Shown: positions 26,222-34,993 of the stretch, in pieces
Layout of the letters: the number at the start of each line of letters is the position of its first letter
Position numbering within the stretch: position 1 is the first letter of the stretch
From: Carnobacterium_B sp045617425
GTDB lineage: Bacteria; Bacillota; Bacilli; Lactobacillales; Carnobacteriaceae
Assembly: GCF_045617425.1 (NCBI RefSeq)
Contig: NZ_JAZLIO010000003.1
Coordinates: forward strand, 1-64,000
Length of the DNA: 64,000 nucleotides
Reading direction: 5' to 3'
The notes under the pieces: generated by a model
What the model was told of the DNA's origin: nothing
The model's input: only the letters and a program-made list of their open reading frames with translations
Databases searched by the model: none
Translations under genes and position numbers: made by a program

Positions 26222-27097
26222 ATGAAGAAAAAACTATTATCAAACAAATATACACTAGGAGTAATTGACATTCTTTACATTGTGGTAGGCTCGTTTATTG
26301 CAGCCTTATCATTTAATGCATTCTTATTGCCAAATTTAATTATTTCGGGCGGTATCAGTGGGGTCAGTACAATTACGAAAAGCGTCTTTAGCTGGGATCC
26401 TTCAATCGTACAGTTAGCTTTCAATATACCATTATTGTTAATTTGTTTTATATTTTTAGGAAAAGAAGCAGGATATAAAACTATTTTAGGAAGTTTAATA
26501 TTACCTGCATTCATTGGAATGCTAGACTTTGTCAAACCATGGACGAATACACCTTTATTAGCAGCTTTATTTGGAGGTATTTTAACCGGTATTGGTTTAG
26601 GTATTGTATTTAGAGCAAAAGCATCAACCGGTGGGACAAGTATTATCGCTCAAATGATTCATGAGTACATAAAATTGCCTTTAGGTATGAGTGTTGCGTT
26701 AATTGATGGATTAGTAATTGTATGTGCACTACTTGTTTTTGATGGTGAAGTTGTTATGTATTCCATTATCTCGCTGTTTGTTATTAGTCGTACTATCGAC
26801 GTTGTACAAGTTGGGTTTAATCATTCTAAGACTGTCATGATCATTTCTGAATATCCATCAGAAGTAAAACAAGCAATCTTTAATACGGTTAATCGTGGAG
26901 TGACGAACTGGGGTATTAAAGGCGGATATGGCAATTCAGATAAACAAATGCTAATGTGTGTTGTGGCTGAACAAGAATTTACGTTCTTAAAAGATGCTGT
27001 TTTAGATGTAGATGAAAATGCATTTGTAGTGGTGATGAGTGCGAGTGAAGTTTGGGGACGTGGGTTTACTCTAGCTAAAGAAAAGACTATTATCTAA
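26222..27097 (+). CDS. YitT family membrane protein (DUF161/DUF2179)
   Basis: Integral membrane protein of 291 residues with about five or six transmembrane helices in the first 200, including IIVGS-like, GIGLGIVFRAKASTGGTSIIAQ and ALIDGLVIVCALLVF segments, and a cytoplasmic DUF2179 domain at the C-terminus (VNRGVTNWGIKGGYG..., VVVMSASEVWGRGF). The function of the family is not settled. The gene is alone, with alaS downstream under its own T-box. Confidence 0.88.
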   Translation: MKKKLLSNKYTLGVIDILYIVVGSFIAALSFNAFLLPNLIISGGISGVSTITKSVFSWDPSIVQLAFNIPLLLICFIFLGKEAGYKTILGSLILPAFIGMLDFVKPWTNTPLLAALFGGILTGIGLGIVFRAKASTGGTSIIAQMIHEYIKLPLGMSVALIDGLVIVCALLVFDGEVVMYSIISLFVISRTIDVVQVGFNHSKTVMIISEYPSEVKQAIFNTVNRGVTNWGIKGGYGNSDKQMLMCVVAEQEFTFLKDAVLDVDENAFVVVMSASEVWGRGFTLAKEKTII

Positions 27098-27128
27098 AGG
27101 GATGTAGTGAGAAATGTACTTTTATTTA

Positions 27129-27157
27129 TTGACAAGTTGTACATCTTCTCCTATACT
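27129..27157 (+). promoter_or_regulatory. Promoter of the alaS T-box transcript
   Basis: TTGACA (27129-27134), 17 bases, TATACT (27152-27157): near consensus. Start expected near 27164. Confidence 0.85.
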
Positions 27158-27163
27158 TTAAAG

Positions 27164-27395
27164 CGTACTAAGGATAAATTTATTTAATCACTTGTTTAAA
27201 GAAAAGTTTTCCATGGCTGAAAGAAAACTAACAAAATTAAATCAATGCTCCCTTATTAAAATAGTAGAAATACTATCGTTTCTCGCGTTATCGAGACTTA
27301 AGAGGTAATGAACAGTCAAATGACGTCATTGCAAACAAGGTGGTACCGCGATTCGTTCGTCCTTGTCTGGCAATGTTGTTGTTGGACTTTTTTTG
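27164..27395 (+). promoter_or_regulatory. T-box leader of alaS, specifier apparently GCT (Ala)
   Basis: tRNA-Ala-sensing riboswitch. The T-box AAGGTGGTACCGCG is at 27337-27350. In stem I, ATTTAAT pairs with ATTAAAT above the specifier loop and AAGG with CCTT below it, leaving GCT (27247-27249) on the 3' side of the loop. The terminator is formed by CATTGC/ACAAGG (27327-27340) and their complements (27361-27375), with seven Ts at 27388-27394. The specifier agrees with the downstream alanyl-tRNA synthetase gene. Confidence 0.93.
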
Positions 27396-27440
27396 TGCTC
27401 TTTTATAAATACACGAGTTAAATTTGAAAGGAAGAAAACG

Positions 27441-30089
27441 ATGAAAAAATTATCAAGCAATGAAGTTCGTCAATTATTTTTAGACTTTTTTGAATCAAAA
27501 GGACACAAAGTGGAACCTAGTGCATCACTCGTTCCTTTTGAAGACCCAACGCTATTGTGGATTAATTCCGGTGTAGCAACATTAAAGAAATATTTTGATG
27601 GTTCAGTGATACCTGAAAATCCAAGAATTACAAATGCTCAAAAAAGTATTCGTACAAATGATATCGAAAATGTTGGGAAAACAGCTCGTCACCATACTTT
27701 GTTTGAAATGCTTGGAAACTTTTCAATAGGGGAATACTTTAAAGAAGAAGCTATTGAATGGGCATGGGAGTTTTTAACAGAAGATAAATGGTTGGGATTA
27801 GAACCTGAAAAATTGTATGTCACGGTATACCCTGAAGATACAGAAGCTAAAAAGATTTGGAAAGAAAAAATCGGATTAACAGATGATCATATAGTAGATG
27901 TGGCTGATAATTTTTGGGACATTGGAGCTGGCCCAAGTGGTCCAGATTCTGAAATCTTTTATGATCGAGGAGAAGCCTTCAATGATTTAGCTGAAAATGA
28001 TCCTGAGAACTACCCAGGAGGAGAAAATGAACGTTGGTTGGAAATTTGGAATTTAGTATTTTCAGAATTCAATCATAAACCAGACGGCACCTATGAGCCG
28101 CTACCAAATAAAAACATTGATACAGGTATGGGGTTAGAGCGGGTTGTTTCCATTTTACAAGATGCGCCAACAAACTTTGAAACAGATTTATTTATGCCAA
28201 TTATTAAAAAAGTAGAAACCTTGAGCAAAACTAAAAAGTACGGTAAAAATCCAACGGACGATATTTCATTTAAAGTCATTGCAGACCACGTCCGTGCAGT
28301 AAGCTTTGCTATCGGAGATGGTGCGTTACCATCAAATGAAGGACGCGGATATGTATTACGTCGCTTATTGCGCCGAGCAGTTATGCATGGAAAAAAATTA
28401 GGTATTGATGAAGCATTTATGTATAAATTAGTTCCTATTGTTGGAAGCATCATGGATAGTTTTTACCCTGAAATATTAGAACAAGAAGATTTCATCGTTA
28501 AAGTGATCAAAAATGAAGAAGAGCGATTCCACGAAACCATTAATGATGGCTTAACTATTTTAAATGAACGAATCACTGAATTAAAAGCAAAAGGTGAAAC
28601 AAGCATTGTAGGATCTGATATTTTCAAATTGTATGATACGTATGGATTTCCGGTTGAATTGACCGAAGAATACGCACAAGATGAAGGCTTTAACGTAGAT
28701 CATGAAGGATTCGAAAAAGAAATGACTGCTCAAAGAAATCGTGCGCGAGCTGCTCGAAGTGGTGAGAAATCGATGGGCGTCCAAACAAAATTATTCTCTG
28801 ATCTAAAAGAAGATAGTATCTTTGTAGGGTACGATAAAACAACTGAAATGGGTACTTTAGAAGTGATTGCAACTGATGAAGAGCTTGTGACTTCAGCACA
28901 ACCTGGAGAACGTGTCCGTTTAATTTTTGATCAAACACCATTTTATGCTGAAATGGGTGGACAAGTTGCCGATAAGGGTGTTGTCAAAGATACGACTGGT
29001 AAACTTATCGCTAAAGTGGTAGAGGTTAAAAAAGCTCCAGCAGGACAACCACTGCATATAGTTGAAGTGCTTGAAGTTCTGACCGTGGGAGAAACCTATG
29101 TATTGGAAGTTGATAAATCCTTAAGAAATAAAATCACTCGAAACCACACGGCTACTCATTTATTGCATCAAGCCTTAAAAGATATTTTGGGTGAACACGC
29201 TAACCAAGCTGGTTCATTAGTTACACCAAATCATTTGCGTTTTGACTTTACTCATTTTGGTCAAGTTACACGAGATGAATTAGATCAAATGGAGCAAATT
29301 GTAAATGAAAAAATATGGGAATCCATCTCTGTAGTTACAGTGGAAACGGATATCGCTAGTGCTAAAGAAATGGGAGCAATGGCATTGTTTGGCGAAAAAT
29401 ACGGCGATTTGGTCCGTGTTGTTAATGTTGGAAACTATTCTATTGAGCTATGTGGTGGTGTTCATGTCAGCAATACGAGCGAAATTGGTATCTTCAAAAT
29501 TGTTTCTGAATCAGGAATAGGTGCTGGGGTTCGCAGAATTGAAGCTGTAACAAGCGAAGCAGCTTATACTTTATTGCAAACAGAGCAAAAACGTCTAATT
29601 GAAGTTGCAGCTTTAGTAAAAGCTCAGCAAACACAAGATGTGAAAACTAAAGTCCAACAATTACAAACAGAATTAAAAGAAGCTCAAAAAGAAAATGAAT
29701 CGTTACAAGCAAAATTAGCTAATGATCAAGCAGGCGATATTTTTAAAAATATCCAAGAAGTGAATGGCGTAACGATTGTAGCTGCAGAAGTTGATGTAAA
29801 AGATATGAATCAACTCCGTCAATTGGCTGATCAATGGAAACAAAATGCTGTATCTAATGTTTTAGCACTCGGTTTTTCAAATGATGGAAAAGTTAATTTG
29901 TTAACAGCTGTTGATGCAGAAACAATTAAAAAAGGATTTAAAGCAGGCGATCTCATCAAAACAATCGCTCCACTTGTTGGCGGCGGCGGTGGTGGACGTC
30001 CGGATATGGCTCAAGCTGGTGGAAAGAATCCAGCAGGTTTATCAGATGCTTTAGCTAAGGTAGTAGAATGGGTTAAAGATAAAGACTAA
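27441..30089 (+). CDS. alaS: Alanyl-tRNA synthetase
   Basis: Class II synthetase charging tRNA-Ala, 882 residues from ATG 27441 (MKKLSSNEVRQLFLDFFE), behind AAAGGAAG. The open frame extends 26 codons upstream through the T-box terminator and is not expected to be used. The aminoacylation core has GNFSIGEYF and WNLVFSEFN. The editing domain has HTATHLLHQAL and CGGVHVSN zinc ligands. The C-terminal end has the oligomerisation coiled coil and the GGGGGGRPDMAQAGG motif. Genes ireB and yqgF follow, as in Bacillus. Confidence 0.97.
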   Translation: MKKLSSNEVRQLFLDFFESKGHKVEPSASLVPFEDPTLLWINSGVATLKKYFDGSVIPENPRITNAQKSIRTNDIENVGKTARHHTLFEMLGNFSIGEYFKEEAIEWAWEFLTEDKWLGLEPEKLYVTVYPEDTEAKKIWKEKIGLTDDHIVDVADNFWDIGAGPSGPDSEIFYDRGEAFNDLAENDPENYPGGENERWLEIWNLVFSEFNHKPDGTYEPLPNKNIDTGMGLERVVSILQDAPTNFETDLFMPIIKKVETLSKTKKYGKNPTDDISFKVIADHVRAVSFAIGDGALPSNEGRGYVLRRLLRRAVMHGKKLGIDEAFMYKLVPIVGSIMDSFYPEILEQEDFIVKVIKNEEERFHETINDGLTILNERITELKAKGETSIVGSDIFKLYDTYGFPVELTEEYAQDEGFNVDHEGFEKEMTAQRNRARAARSGEKSMGVQTKLFSDLKEDSIFVGYDKTTEMGTLEVIATDEELVTSAQPGERVRLIFDQTPFYAEMGGQVADKGVVKDTTGKLIAKVVEVKKAPAGQPLHIVEVLEVLTVGETYVLEVDKSLRNKITRNHTATHLLHQALKDILGEHANQAGSLVTPNHLRFDFTHFGQVTRDELDQMEQIVNEKIWESISVVTVETDIASAKEMGAMALFGEKYGDLVRVVNVGNYSIELCGGVHVSNTSEIGIFKIVSESGIGAGVRRIEAVTSEAAYTLLQTEQKRLIEVAALVKAQQTQDVKTKVQQLQTELKEAQKENESLQAKLANDQAGDIFKNIQEVNGVTIVAAEVDVKDMNQLRQLADQWKQNAVSNVLALGFSNDGKVNLLTAVDAETIKKGFKAGDLIKTIAPLVGGGGGGRPDMAQAGGKNPAGLSDALAKVVEWVKDKD

Positions 30090-30166
30090 ATTTAGTTAAG
30101 TCGCGCATGTTAAGGTATGAAAAAACTGGTAACCAGAATGATTTTTAGAATAAATAATTAACTATG

Positions 30167-30203
30167 AAGAGGAGTTGAGACTTTAGTTTCAACTCCTCTT
30201 TGG
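30167..30203 (+). terminator. Terminator after alaS
   Basis: A 12-bp perfect stem (AAGAGGAGTTGA and its complement) with a 10-nt loop; the T-run is short (TTTGGTT). Confidence 0.7.
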
Positions 30204-30314
30204 TTATAAAATAAATAAACAAATTTTATGATGATCATTTTCTGATAACCATTGTAGTTTGAAGTGCTTTCTTGTAAAATAAGAGTAGACGTTACAGAAA
30301 TTGAGGTGTAGACC

Positions 30315-30581
30315 ATGAGTTCAACAGATGAAACAGTACGTTTTAATGTTGGTGACAACAGCGAAAAAAGTGTCAAAGAAACTTTAAAATTAGTACATGA
30401 TGCATTAGAAGAAAAGGGATACAATCCGATCAACCAAATAGTTGGCTATTTACTTTCAGGAGATCCAGCTTATATTCCACGTCACAATGATGCTCGAAAT
30501 CTAATTAGACGCCATGAACGTGATGAAATTGTTGAAGAGATTGTTAAAACCTATTTGAAAGAGAGTGGACCTAAAGCTTAA
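30315..30581 (+). CDS. ireB: IreB family regulatory protein (UPF0297/DUF965)
   Basis: Small cytoplasmic protein of 88 residues. In Enterococcus the orthologue is a substrate of the PASTA kinase IreK and limits cephalosporin resistance. Family features include the N-terminal MSSTDETVRFNVGD with threonines that can be phosphorylated, and the GYLLSGDPAYIPRHNDARN block. Its stop codon overlaps the first base of the yqgF start (TAATG), showing coupling. The kinase itself is not in the window. Confidence 0.93.
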   Translation: MSSTDETVRFNVGDNSEKSVKETLKLVHDALEEKGYNPINQIVGYLLSGDPAYIPRHNDARNLIRRHERDEIVEEIVKTYLKESGPKA

Positions 30582-31003
30582 TGAGAACAATGGGATTAGA
30601 TGTCGGTTCCAAAACTGTTGGTGTAGCCGTTAGTGATCCATTCGGCTGGACTGCACAAGGAATTGAGATCATTAAAATTAATGAGGCACAAGAAGAATAC
30701 GGCATAGAGCGTGTTGGCGAATTGATTAAGATTCATGAAGTCACAAAAGTAGTGATCGGTTTGCCAAAGAATATGAATAATTCTATCGGTCCTCGAGCAG
30801 AAGCTTCTCTTCGATATGCTGAATTAATTAAAGAAACATTTAATTTACCAGTAATTTTACAGGATGAACGTTTAACGACTGTTCAGGCTGAAAGAATGTT
30901 GATTGAAGAAGGAAATACTTCTAGAGCAAAAAGAAAAAAAGTTATTGATAAGCTAGCGGCAGTAATGATTCTGCAGAATTATTTGAATCAAAATCAAAAC
31001 TAG
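30581..31003 (+). CDS. yqgF: YqgF/RuvX family RNase H-fold nuclease
   Basis: Putative Holliday-junction resolvase or rRNA-processing nuclease (YrrK), 140 residues. The RNase H-like acidic residues are in MGLDVGSKTVGVAVSD (Asp6), the middle block VIGLPKNMNNSIGPRAEAS, and LQDERLTTVQAERML. It follows ireB with overlapping stop/start and precedes the DUF1292 gene by 66 bases. Confidence 0.95.
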   Translation: MRTMGLDVGSKTVGVAVSDPFGWTAQGIEIIKINEAQEEYGIERVGELIKIHEVTKVVIGLPKNMNNSIGPRAEASLRYAELIKETFNLPVILQDERLTTVQAERMLIEEGNTSRAKRKKVIDKLAAVMILQNYLNQNQN

Positions 31004-31069
31004 TAATTCAGTCAATAGTGCGCTAAAATAGAAAAGAAACTTATCTCATAATTAAAGGAGTGTTGACCA

Positions 31070-31384
31070 ATGTCACATGAACATGACCACGATCACGACC
31101 ATGAACATGACCACGATCATGAACATATTACCTTAGTAGATGAACAAGGTAACGAACAATTATACGAAATTTTATTTACATTTGACTCAGATGATTATGG
31201 CAAATCTTACGTTTTTGTATATCCTGCTGGAGCAAGTGAAGGAGAAGAAGTTGAACTTGAAGTTTACTCATTCATTGAAACAGAAACTGGAGAACAAGGC
31301 GAATTAAAACCAATTGAAACTGAAGAAGAATGGGATATGATTGAAGAAGTCTTAAACACATTCTTAGCAGACGAAGAAGAATAA
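31070..31384 (+). CDS. DUF1292 family protein with His/Asp-rich N-terminus
   Basis: A 104-residue acidic protein of the YrzB/UPF0473 family. After MSHEHD come about 17 residues of alternating His, Asp and Glu, then the conserved DUF1292 domain (ITLVDEQGNEQLYEILFTFDS..., YVFVYPAG..., EEEWDMIEEVLNTF). The His/Asp run looks like a metal-binding tail, which is inference. It belongs to the alaS-ireB-yqgF-yrzB cluster. No enzymatic function is known for the family. Confidence 0.9.
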   Translation: MSHEHDHDHDHEHDHDHEHITLVDEQGNEQLYEILFTFDSDDYGKSYVFVYPAGASEGEEVELEVYSFIETETGEQGELKPIETEEEWDMIEEVLNTFLADEEE

Positions 31385-31425
31385 TTCGTTAATTTTATTA
31401 ATGCAACTATGAGTAAAACGTGTGA

Positions 31426-31460
31426 AAAAGCTGACAAATTTGATTTGTTAGCTTTTTTTT
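31426..31460 (+). terminator. Terminator after the DUF1292 gene
   Basis: A stem of AAAAGCTGACAAA with TTTGTTAGCTTTT (one G-U pair) and eight T residues. Confidence 0.9.
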
Positions 31461-31561
31461 GTTCTCATAAAGTAAGATATCATGTATAATGATACAAGTT
31501 AGTGTCATAGCCAAAGTGAAAAATCAATGGAAACCTTATTATAGTTTAGGAGGGTCACTTT

Positions 31562-32713
31562 TTGTCAAAACGAAATAAGAACAACCAAACAAAAAATACT
31601 AAAGAAGTAAAAACCGATTTAACTGGTAATGTAAGTGAAAGACAAAAAGAAAAATCATTGGTTAAGAAAATTGTACTTAGCATTTTAGCAGCATTTATTA
31701 TTCTGTTGATTCTTTTTGGTTTAATAGGTTATCAGTATGTAACGACATCGTTAGAACCATTAGATACAGAAAATAAAACTGAAGTAGTGGTAGAAATTCC
31801 CACAGGTTCGAGTTCAAAAGATATCGCACAAATTTTACAAGATAACGGCATTATAAAAAGTGCCATAGTGTTTAGTTATTATGTCCGTATGAACAATGAA
31901 ACGGACTTTCAAGCAGGAAACTATGCCTTTTCTCCGTCAATGTCTCTTGATTCGATTATCGATCAACTTCAAGAAGGCGGAACAGCTGAAAGTTATCAAG
32001 GAATAAAAGTATTAGTTAAAGAAGGCACTTCGATTGATCAAATCGGAGATACTATTGCTGAAAATTCAGAGTATACTAAAGAAAATTTTTTAACGGCTAT
32101 TCAAGATGAGTCATTTGTAACGGATATGCAAACCAAATATCCTGAGTTATTAACTTCAGCTCTTGAAGCAGAGGATACACGGTATCGATTAGAAGGATAT
32201 CTTTTTCCTGCTACTTATGATTTTCCGGAAGAAATGACATTAGAAGAACTGATTGAGAACATGATTAGTAGAATGGATGAAGAAATGACAGGTTTTTATC
32301 CTGAAATTAAAGAGTCCAATAGAACTGTACAAGATATTTTAACAATTGCTTCTCTAGTCGAACGTGAAGGATTTACATTAGAAGACCGGAAAAAGATTGC
32401 TGGTGTTTTTTATAACCGTTTAGCAATCGATATGCCTCTACAAACGGATATTGCTGTTTTGTATGCATTAGATGAGCATAAGGAATATATATCAAATAAA
32501 GATGTTTCAGTAGATTCTCCCTATAATTTATATGTGCACCCTGGATTTGGTCCCGGACCGGTTAACAGTCCAAGTGCAGATGCTATAAAAGCAACTTTAC
32601 AGCCAACTGAATCAGAGTATATGTACTTTTTAGCTGATATGGAAACTGGAAAAATCTACTACGCTGAAACATATGAACAGCATTTAGAATATAAAGCTGA
32701 ATATGTTGATTGA
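31562..32713 (+). CDS. mltG: Endolytic murein transglycosylase MltG
   Basis: Membrane enzyme that cuts nascent peptidoglycan strands and sets glycan length, 383 residues. It has a charged cytoplasmic N-terminus, one transmembrane helix (about 37-60), a LysM-like part and the YceG catalytic domain. The catalytic glutamate lies in ASLVEREGFTLEDR. FYNRLAIDMPLQTD and the GFGPGPVNSPS loop are typical. The start is TTG at 31562 behind GGAGGG. It is followed by udk, then greA, as in related genomes. Confidence 0.93.
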   Translation: MSKRNKNNQTKNTKEVKTDLTGNVSERQKEKSLVKKIVLSILAAFIILLILFGLIGYQYVTTSLEPLDTENKTEVVVEIPTGSSSKDIAQILQDNGIIKSAIVFSYYVRMNNETDFQAGNYAFSPSMSLDSIIDQLQEGGTAESYQGIKVLVKEGTSIDQIGDTIAENSEYTKENFLTAIQDESFVTDMQTKYPELLTSALEAEDTRYRLEGYLFPATYDFPEEMTLEELIENMISRMDEEMTGFYPEIKESNRTVQDILTIASLVEREGFTLEDRKKIAGVFYNRLAIDMPLQTDIAVLYALDEHKEYISNKDVSVDSPYNLYVHPGFGPGPVNSPSADAIKATLQPTESEYMYFLADMETGKIYYAETYEQHLEYKAEYVD

Positions 32714-32742
32714 TCAGATTTAATAAATTGGAAAAAAGAAAT

Positions 32743-32776
32743 AAAAGAGCATTGGATCAATTGATCCAATGCTTTT
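32743..32776 (+). terminator. Terminator between mltG and udk
   Basis: A 24-base perfect palindrome (GCATTGGATCAA and its complement, no unpaired loop in the DNA) flanked by AAAAGA and TTTT. It lies just 22 bases before the udk start, so it may attenuate rather than fully stop transcription. Confidence 0.75.
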
Positions 32777-32797
32777 CATAAGGGAAGAGGAATAAGT

Positions 32798-33439
32798 ATG
32801 ACGAACAACAAGAGACCAATAGTGATTGGAGTAACTGGAGGATCTGGTAGTGGAAAAACTAGTGTCAGTCGTGCAATCTACAATCAGTTTACAGGTCATT
32901 CCATTTTAATGTTGGAACAAGATTTTTATTATAAAAATCAAGATGACTTATCCTTTGAAGAGCGTTTAAAAACAAATTATGACCACCCATTTGCGTTCGA
33001 TACAGATTTGCTTATTCAGCACTTAGAAGATTTGATTCACTACAAATCAATTGAAAAGCCAGTCTATGACTATGCTGCGCATACTAGAAGTAAAGAAATC
33101 ATCATTCAAGAACCTAAAGAGGTTATCATCCTTGAAGGAATCTTAATTTTAGAAGACCCGCGATTAAGAAAATTAATGGATATAAAAGTATACGTAGATA
33201 CAGATGACGATATACGTATTATTCGCCGAATCAAACGGGATATAGAAGAACGAGGCCGTACACTTAATTCAGTGATTGAACAGTACTTGACTGTCGTGAA
33301 ACCGATGCATCATCAATTTGTTGAACCTTCAAAAAAATATGCAGATATTATTATTCCAGAAGGTGGAACCAATCAAGTAGCGATTGATCTTATGACGACA
33401 AAAATTAGAAGTATATTAGTTGAAGAGTCTAAAATTTAA
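32798..33439 (+). CDS. udk: Uridine kinase
   Basis: Phosphorylates uridine and cytidine to UMP and CMP in pyrimidine salvage. The 213-residue P-loop kinase has Walker A GVTGGSGSGKTS (about 11-22), LEQDFYYK, the YDHPFAFD substrate block, KPVYDYAAHTRS and the lid RIKRDIEERGR. The ATG follows GGGAAGAGGA. Confidence 0.96.
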   Translation: MTNNKRPIVIGVTGGSGSGKTSVSRAIYNQFTGHSILMLEQDFYYKNQDDLSFEERLKTNYDHPFAFDTDLLIQHLEDLIHYKSIEKPVYDYAAHTRSKEIIIQEPKEVIILEGILILEDPRLRKLMDIKVYVDTDDDIRIIRRIKRDIEERGRTLNSVIEQYLTVVKPMHHQFVEPSKKYADIIIPEGGTNQVAIDLMTTKIRSILVEESKI

Positions 33440-33620
33440 AAGTCAAAGTAGGTTCTTAAAAAATATGATAGTTGAATTAAAAGTTTGAAGAAATTAAAAT
33501 TTTTGGTTTACAAATAGAATTCTACATGGTATCTTGTCAATATTGAAAATATAATTACGCTTTCAACTAAATAGTGAAAGCAAGAATCAGATATGATTCT
33601 AATAAAGGAGATCGCATTAA

Positions 33621-34094
33621 ATGATTGAAAAAGTATATCCAATGACATTAGATGGCAAACAAAAGTTAGAAGAAGAATTAGAATATCTTAAAACGGTTAA
33701 ACGTAAAGATATTGTAGAAAGAATTAAGATTGCTCGTAGTTTTGGAGATTTATCTGAAAATTCTGAGTATGAATCGGCGAAAGATGAACAAGCTTTTGTT
33801 GAGGGAAGAGTAACAACTATTGAAAATATGTTGCGTTTTTCTGAGATTATTGATAACTCAAATACTGCATCAGATGAAGTTTCATTAGGCAGAAAAGTAA
33901 CATTTATTGAATTACCAGATGGTGATGAAGAAGAATATACGATTGTTGGTAGCGCAGAAGCTGATCCTTTCAAGGGATTAATTTCAAATGACTCACCTAT
34001 TGCTAAAGCTTTAATGGGCAAAAAAGTAGGTAGTGAAGTTACTTTTGGGACTCCAGGTGGAGATATGTTCGTTAGAATTGTAAAAATTAGTTGA
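33621..34094 (+). CDS. greA: Transcription elongation factor GreA
   Basis: Rescues backtracked RNA polymerase by stimulating transcript cleavage. Its 157 residues form an N-terminal coiled-coil finger (about 1-75, with the acidic tip in GDLSENSEYESAKDEQ) and a C-terminal FKBP-like domain (PIAKALMGKKVGSEVTF). The ATG follows AAAGGAGAT. A hairpin of GCTTTCA/TGAAAGC lies about 50 bases upstream in the leader. Confidence 0.97.
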   Translation: MIEKVYPMTLDGKQKLEEELEYLKTVKRKDIVERIKIARSFGDLSENSEYESAKDEQAFVEGRVTTIENMLRFSEIIDNSNTASDEVSLGRKVTFIELPDGDEEEYTIVGSAEADPFKGLISNDSPIAKALMGKKVGSEVTFGTPGGDMFVRIVKIS

Positions 34095-34109
34095 TTTAAT
34101 GTTTTTTTT

Positions 34110-34147
34110 AATAAAAGCTACTCATTGAGCAGCTTTTATTTTTTTTG
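34110..34147 (+). terminator. Terminator after greA
   Basis: A stem of ATAAAAGCT.CTCA with TGAG.AGCTTTTAT (one mismatch), followed by a T-rich run. Confidence 0.88.
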
Positions 34148-34258
34148 GAATATACTACATCTTTAGTCTTAGTTAGAGCTCATGCTAAAGAACATTACAT
34201 AATGAGTTAAAAACGGTATACTGGATAAAAGAAACATAGCAAAGGGGACTTAAAGGGT

Positions 34259-34993
34259 ATGAAAAATAATTGGAAATGGTTCTTACTAATTGAATCACTC
34301 TTATTGATAGTAGCTTTATACCAGCTGATTCATAATCTATTTATATTAGGGCTCTTTGCTGTTGGCTGTTGGTTGATTTTTTTAAACCGTAAGCAACAAA
34401 AAAGAAAAAGGAAAATGCCTTTAGTTGTTGGAATCTTTTTAACAGCTTTTGCACTAATGTCGTTAGCCGGTTTTTGGTATATACTAATTGTAGGAGTTGT
34501 CTTTCTTTATCTAAATTATGGAAAAGTATTTTCAAAAATGGATTCTTTTAATTTCCAGCAAGCTCCATGGAATGAAAAAGATATTGTAGTTGTTGAAACA
34601 ACTGATAGTTTGCCAAAGAATGCCAAACGCTTTAAACGAAATTGGTTGGGAAATGAAAGAATCGGCAACACAATATATGAATGGGATGATATTAATTTTT
34701 CAATTTTTATGGGAGACACGATCATTGATCTGGGAAATACTATTCTTCCCAAAAATGAAAGTTATATTGTTATTCGAAAAGGGTTTGGGAAAACACGTAT
34801 TTTAGTTCCCAATGGTATTGGTATCATGATTGAGCACAGTGCTATTAAAGGAAAAATTGCATTTGAGGGGCAACAGTATATTTTGGAGAATGAATCCGTT
34901 AAAATGTATAGTAAGCATTATGAAGACCAAGCCAGAACATTAAAAATCATAACAAACGTTTTAGTTGGAGATTTAGAGGTGATTGCAATATGA
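34259..34993 (+). CDS. liaF: LiaF-like membrane inhibitor of the envelope-stress response
   Basis: Membrane protein of the LiaF/VraT family, 244 residues. The N-terminal third has about four transmembrane helices (about 5-21, 24-41, 55-73, 73-88). The C-terminal domain is the beta-rich DUF2154/toastrack part (IGNTIYEWDDINFSIFMGDTIIDLGNTILP). In Bacillus and Enterococcus LiaF holds the LiaS kinase inactive until the cell wall or membrane is damaged. It overlaps liaS by four bases. Confidence 0.9.
   Translation: MKNNWKWFLLIESLLLIVALYQLIHNLFILGLFAVGCWLIFLNRKQQKRKRKMPLVVGIFLTAFALMSLAGFWYILIVGVVFLYLNYGKVFSKMDSFNFQQAPWNEKDIVVVETTDSLPKNAKRFKRNWLGNERIGNTIYEWDDINFSIFMGDTIIDLGNTILPKNESYIVIRKGFGKTRILVPNGIGIMIEHSAIKGKIAFEGQQYILENESVKMYSKHYEDQARTLKIITNVLVGDLEVIAI

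Noticed and set aside
27363..27440. Extended N-terminus of AlaS
   Set aside because: It would be translated from within the T-box terminator; the conserved start MKKLSSNEV at 27441 has its own Shine-Dalgarno.
30987..31130. Possible CRISPR-like repeats in the His/Asp coding repeat
   Set aside because: The repeat units are a few codons long, lie in frame inside a gene and have no spacers.
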